Program-made: the position numbers and the translations under genes
Origin: a bacterium
GTDB lineage: Bacteria; Elusimicrobiota; Elusimicrobia; Elusimicrobiales; UBA9959
Direction: 5' to 3'
DNA length: 54,949 nucleotides
NCBI GenBank assembly: GCA_021811185.1
Contig: JAJZPL010000019.1
Coordinates: 1 to 54,949 of the forward strand
In this document: positions 51,877 through 54,949 of the stretch, piece after piece
Layout: each line of letters begins with the position of its first letter
Position numbering within the stretch: the stretch's first letter is position 1
The notes under the pieces: generated by a model
What the model saw: only the letters and a program-made list of their open reading frames with translations
Databases searched by the model: none
Told to the model about the DNA's origin: nothing

Positions 51877-52731
51877 ATGAAAAAGACCATATTGATAGCG
51901 GCCGCCCTGGCGCTCTGCACCACCGGGCTCTACGCGGCCGACAAGACCATAGCCGTGGTGAACGGCCAGAAGATCACCAGGGAGGAGCTCACGAAGAAGC
52001 TCTGGTGGCAGTACGGAGCCCAGGCCCTTTCCGAGGCCATCGACGAAAAACTGCTGTTGGACGAGGCCGCCCGCCTCGGCATAAAGGCCGACCAAAAGGA
52101 ACTGGACGCCAGGTTCGCGAACCTCGAGGCCGGCTACACGGACAAGGCCCAGTTCGAGAAGAACCTCGCCTCCGTGGGCTGGACCCCCGCGGAACTGCGC
52201 GACCTGCTCCGCCGCCAGATGCTGATCCGCGCCGCCGTCATGGCCGATGCCCGGCTCCAGGTAACCGACGCGGACGCCAAAGCCTTCTTCGACAAGAACA
52301 AGGAAAAACTGGGCGCCCCCGAGTCCGCTAAGCTCAGCCAGATCTTCGTGAACACCAAGGCCGAGGCCGACGACGCGTACCTGGCCCTTTCAGCGGGCGC
52401 GGACTTCGCCAAACTCTCGGCGCTCAAGTCTACGGACGCCAACCTGAAGAAGAACAACGGCAGCCTGGGGCAGATCTCCCGCGGCATGCTGCTGCCCGAC
52501 ATAGAGAAGGAGATCTTCGCCCTGAAGCCCGGCCAGTACACCAAGGCCATCCCCACCGGCAACGGTTTCAGCATCTTCCGCGTGGAAGAGCTTAAGCCCG
52601 GGCAGGAAGCCTCCTTCGAAAAATTAAAAGAAGACATTAAGGCCACGCTCCTTAACCAGGCCATCGCCCAGAAGCTCCCCGAGCTGGCCGCGGAACTGCG
52701 CCAGAAGGCCAAGATAGAAATAGTAAAGTAA
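51877..52731 (+). CDS. Parvulin-type peptidyl-prolyl isomerase (SurA/PrsA-like)
   Basis: 284 residues, signal peptide about 1-20 (GLYA/ADK). N-terminal chaperone part about 21-135 (VVNGQKITREELTKKLWWQ), rotamase domain about 145-245: KLSQIFVNTKAEADDAY, GADFAKLSALKSTD, LGQISRGMLLPDIEKEIF, TGNGFSIFRVEE. It assists folding of envelope proteins in the periplasm. Strong Shine-Dalgarno (AAGGAGG) and 11 bases after MscS. A terminator follows. Confidence 0.93.
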   Translation: MKKTILIAAALALCTTGLYAADKTIAVVNGQKITREELTKKLWWQYGAQALSEAIDEKLLLDEAARLGIKADQKELDARFANLEAGYTDKAQFEKNLASVGWTPAELRDLLRRQMLIRAAVMADARLQVTDADAKAFFDKNKEKLGAPESAKLSQIFVNTKAEADDAYLALSAGADFAKLSALKSTDANLKKNNGSLGQISRGMLLPDIEKEIFALKPGQYTKAIPTGNGFSIFRVEELKPGQEASFEKLKEDIKATLLNQAIAQKLPELAAELRQKAKIEIVK

Positions 52732-52760
52732 CAAGGCTGCCAGCCAGCCGAAACAAAGAA

Positions 52761-52795
52761 GAAAGGCGCCCTTTACAGGACGCCTTTCTTGTTTT
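52761..52795. terminator. Terminator between the isomerase gene and the convergent membrane cluster
   Basis: GAAAGGCG pairs with CGCCTTTC across a 12-base loop, followed by TTGTTTT on the plus strand; it can also act on the minus strand. Confidence 0.8.
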
Positions 52796-52809
52796 ATACC
52801 GCGCCGTTC

Positions 52810-53541
52810 TTAGTTCGCGGCTTCTTCGCCGGCTTCTTTCTTCTTGCCGAAAAGGCCATGCAGCAGGAAGTAAGCCGCCATGCAGGCCAGGATAACCTGG
52901 GAAGCGTAGAAGTAATGCGCGCTGGAGAAGGAGTACAGGTCGTCGAAACGCCCGTAAAGCAGCGAGAAGCGGGCCATCACGGTATTGCCGAAGGCCGCGC
53001 CGAAGTAGACCATCAGGAAGTAGATGCCCACGTTGGAGATCTTCTTCACCGAGCCCTTGTGCTCCACCGAGAAGAAGAAATAGAACAGCACACAGACCAC
53101 GCCCACGGCCACCAGCAGGGAATTGAAGATGGCGAAGCCGCTCATGGCGTGCAGCCCGGCGAACGGGCTGATGGTGCCGCCGATCTGGTTGAGGAAGTCG
53201 GTGGACAGGCTGGCCGGGATGGCCAGGCCGGAGCCGTAGCCCATCAGGAAGGTGAACCCGTAGCGGGATATCCAGGAGATCTTGGGGATGAACTGCGTCA
53301 CCAGCGAGATGCCCAGGATCGAAGGGATCAGCACCATCCAGTCTTGGGCCATCAGCGGCGTCCAGACCTTGGGGCCGAGGATGTTGTAGGTGTACACCTG
53401 GAACCACCAGCCCATGCCGGCGCCCAGGTACAGGTGCTCGGCCACTTTAAAGAACGGGTTGTCCTTGTAAAGGAAGCTGAACAGGAATATCGTGAGGCCC
53501 GCCGCGACCCAACCGCCTATAATCATCCATGTTTCTGACAT
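52810..53541 (-). CDS. Multi-pass membrane protein, unknown family (third of a trio)
   Basis: 243 residues, about six hydrophobic helices. Conserved-looking segments: LGAGMGWWFQVYTYNILGP, SWISRYGFTFLMGYGSGLAIP and FNSLLVAVGVVCVLFYFF. The basic C-terminus GKKKEAGEEAAN is cytosolic. Start MSETWMIIGGW at 53541 has AGAGGTG upstream; a further upstream ATG lacks one. No function was recognised. It follows the lipid-anchor-like protein by 21 bases and belongs to a co-oriented three-gene group. Confidence 0.75.
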   Translation of the reverse strand: MSETWMIIGGWVAAGLTIFLFSFLYKDNPFFKVAEHLYLGAGMGWWFQVYTYNILGPKVWTPLMAQDWMVLIPSILGISLVTQFIPKISWISRYGFTFLMGYGSGLAIPASLSTDFLNQIGGTISPFAGLHAMSGFAIFNSLLVAVGVVCVLFYFFFSVEHKGSVKKISNVGIYFLMVYFGAAFGNTVMARFSLLYGRFDDLYSFSSAHYFYASQVILACMAAYFLLHGLFGKKKEAGEEAAN

Positions 53542-53562
53542 AATCACCTCTTGAAATCTAAC

Positions 53563-54387
53563 TTAAAGATACCGAATAATCAGCAGTATGATATTGGAAG
53601 TCAATATCAGGACCAGCACCAGCAGGTGGGCCAGGTTCAGCGCGTCGATGCCGGAAGTGCCTTTGCCGGGGGTCTTGATCAGCGACTCGTACTCGGCCGC
53701 GCCCTTCATGCCGCCCAGCATGCCTTTCAGCTGGCCGGTCTGCAGGTAGGGCCCGTAGCCGGGCTGGCTGATGGCGGTAACGCCGCCGATCACGGGCATC
53801 TTGTATTTGTCGCCCACGTACGCCACCCAGTAGTCCAGCATGGAAGTGCCGGTAATATTAACTATCAGGGCCATGTCCTTATAGGTCTTAATGCCCTTCA
53901 TCACGGGCAGGGTCCGCGCGTCCTTGCCGTCCTGGTCCTTGTCGTAAATACCGTAGAAGTCCGAGGACATCTGCGTCATCACGGCCACGGCGTTGGCCAT
54001 GTAGGGGAAGATCACGTAGTCGGTGCCGTTCACCTTATTGTATTCCTTGGGCACCGTTTCGAAGATCTGGCCGATAAGGCCGGTGGCGCCCGCTATGTAG
54101 GTCACCACGCCCACGCGCAGGTTCTTCCTGAAGGCGTGGCGGATCATGGCTATCGCCTGGGGCTGCAATTCAGGCCTGGTGGAAGGGTCGTAGTCCAGCG
54201 AGAACAGCACGAACGAGCCCGCGGGCTGCTTGTCCAGGAAGTCGTACGCGTTCTGCGCGTCCTTGGAAATGGTCTTGTTGGGCAGGCCTATCGGCTTTAT
54301 GATAGGGATGAAGAGAATGACCGCCAGCAGCAGGAAGATCCAGCGCCGGTCGATCTTGAAGAATTTTTGAAGTTTTTCCTTTAGCAT
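53563..54387 (-). CDS. Membrane-anchored globular protein, unknown family (second of a trio)
   Basis: 274 residues. One N-terminal helix (about 15-33, WIFLLLAVILFIPII) and one C-terminal helix (about 250-271) enclose a globular part with FVLFSLDYDPSTRPELQPQA, VGVVTYIAGATGLIGQIF and PVIGGVTAISQPGYGPYL. The two-helix, large-loop plan resembles an extracytoplasmic sensor or binding domain. No function is recognised. It follows the partial gene by three bases and is followed by the polytopic partner. Confidence 0.75.
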   Translation of the reverse strand: MLKEKLQKFFKIDRRWIFLLLAVILFIPIIKPIGLPNKTISKDAQNAYDFLDKQPAGSFVLFSLDYDPSTRPELQPQAIAMIRHAFRKNLRVGVVTYIAGATGLIGQIFETVPKEYNKVNGTDYVIFPYMANAVAVMTQMSSDFYGIYDKDQDGKDARTLPVMKGIKTYKDMALIVNITGTSMLDYWVAYVGDKYKMPVIGGVTAISQPGYGPYLQTGQLKGMLGGMKGAAEYESLIKTPGKGTSGIDALNLAHLLVLVLILTSNIILLIIRYL

Positions 54388-54390
54388 GTC

Positions 54391-54949
54391 TTAGTCCTTG
54401 CCCATGTATTGTCTTTCGATGCCGAAAATGATCTTGAACGAGGTGACCACGGCGCCGATGGCGATGCCGATCATAATGCCGCGCTTGCCGGCCACGGCGG
54501 GATAGCTCATGATCCACTCGATCACGTCGGAGATGCCGGTGCGGGTCCAGCCCATCACGGAATCCCAGATGATCTGGCCGAGCGGCACTTTGCCGAGGAT
54601 CAGGATGAAAGCGCACACGAACAGCACCAGGGCCTGCACCGACTTGATCCTGAACGAGCGGTAAGCCGTGGACACGATATAGAACGCGAGGATCGCGAAC
54701 ATGGTGGCGCTCAGGGGGTTGTAGATGAAACTGAACGACCAGCCCAGCGCGGTCTTCCCCGCCTCGTCCATCTGCTTGCCGTGGCAGAGGATGGCGGGGA
54801 TCACCATGGCGAAGAAGCCCACGAACACGAACAGGCTGTAGCCCCAGCCGTCCACCTTGCGGGAGATCTTGCTGTAATGCGTGTAGAAGAGGCTGATCAG
54901 GCCCAGGAAGAACGCGAAGGCCGACACGATGTTCTCCCACTTGTTAGAT
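54391..54949 (-). CDS. Multi-pass membrane protein, N-terminus outside the window (first of a trio)
   Basis: At least 186 residues, reading open to the window edge (SNKWENIVSAFAFFLGLISLFYT at the edge), so the start lies beyond. Four or five helices, with VDGWGYSLFVFVGFFAMVIP, GWSFSFIYNPLSATMFAILA and LFVCAFILILGKVPLG. C-terminal FGIERQYMGKD is cytosolic. The start codon GTG inside the window is internal. Unknown family. Confidence 0.72.
   Translation of the reverse strand, partial: SNKWENIVSAFAFFLGLISLFYTHYSKISRKVDGWGYSLFVFVGFFAMVIPAILCHGKQMDEAGKTALGWSFSFIYNPLSATMFAILAFYIVSTAYRSFRIKSVQALVLFVCAFILILGKVPLGQIIWDSVMGWTRTGISDVIEWIMSYPAVAGKRGIMIGIAIGAVVTSFKIIFGIERQYMGKD

Noticed and set aside
1..54949. 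tRNA, rRNA, CRISPR, integrase or transposase genes
   Set aside because: I searched by eye for cloverleaf ends, rRNA signature blocks and recombinase motifs and found none.

Overview
The window is high-GC bacterial DNA, densely packed in short operons, with Gram-negative features: outer-membrane PorV/CsgG-like protein, SurA-like periplasmic isomerase, TlpA-type thioredoxin, secreted surface proteins and a bd-type quinol oxidase. The mix of complex-I-like hydrogenase, PUFA-synthase-like megasynthase and tail-fibre-like surface proteins makes me think of Elusimicrobiota or a neighbouring phylum. This is a guess; the window holds no rRNA or tRNA to settle it.

Layout. 1-823 (minus): rpsP-khpA-trmD, with no rimM between khpA and trmD. 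1009-7140 (minus): a long operon driven by a near-consensus promoter at 7162-7191, PTS-IIA - APC permease/USP fusion - def - fmt - PASTA protein - rpe - response regulator, closed by a terminator at 930-964. 7206-9294 (plus): BadF-type sugar kinase, inositol monophosphatase, small membrane protein. 9295-12076 (minus): MBL hydrolase, coiled-coil membrane protein, PorV-CsgG fusion. 12124-14610 (minus): cydAB, its genes separated by a palindromic repeat. 14770-16389 (plus): GT39-like membrane glycosyltransferase.

16601-27976 (plus) is a lipid/polyketide locus: one 2998-residue megasynthase (KS-AT-KS-5xACP-KR-DH), a Sfp-type phosphopantetheinyl transferase and an acyl-CoA carboxylase carboxyltransferase subunit. 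All five ACP domains carry threonine where the phosphopantetheine-accepting serine is expected.

28122-37502 (plus) is an 11-gene operon matching complex I without its NADH module (L/M/N-type x3, J, K, A, B, C, D, H, I). However, the D-type subunit keeps all four cysteines of a [NiFe] site (C64, C67, C354, C357), so it is read as a ferredoxin-linked, ion-pumping group 4 [NiFe] hydrogenase with a full complex-I-like membrane arm.

37503-38594 holds an AT-rich orphan gene between two inverted copies of a modular palindromic repeat, whose third copy lies between cydA and cydB. 38595-42221 (plus): TlpA-DUF3738 fusion, ferritin-like/VIT1 fusion, clostripain-type protease. 42252-50714 is a regulatory and surface cluster: three response-regulator-type genes (one with a degenerate receiver), an HTH regulator and two large exported proteins. 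Two similar structured-RNA candidates (42880-42943 and 45111-45180) precede one regulator gene and the first surface-protein gene. 50798-52731 (plus): MscS channel and parvulin. 52810-54949 (minus): three consecutive membrane proteins of unknown function, the first cut by the window edge.
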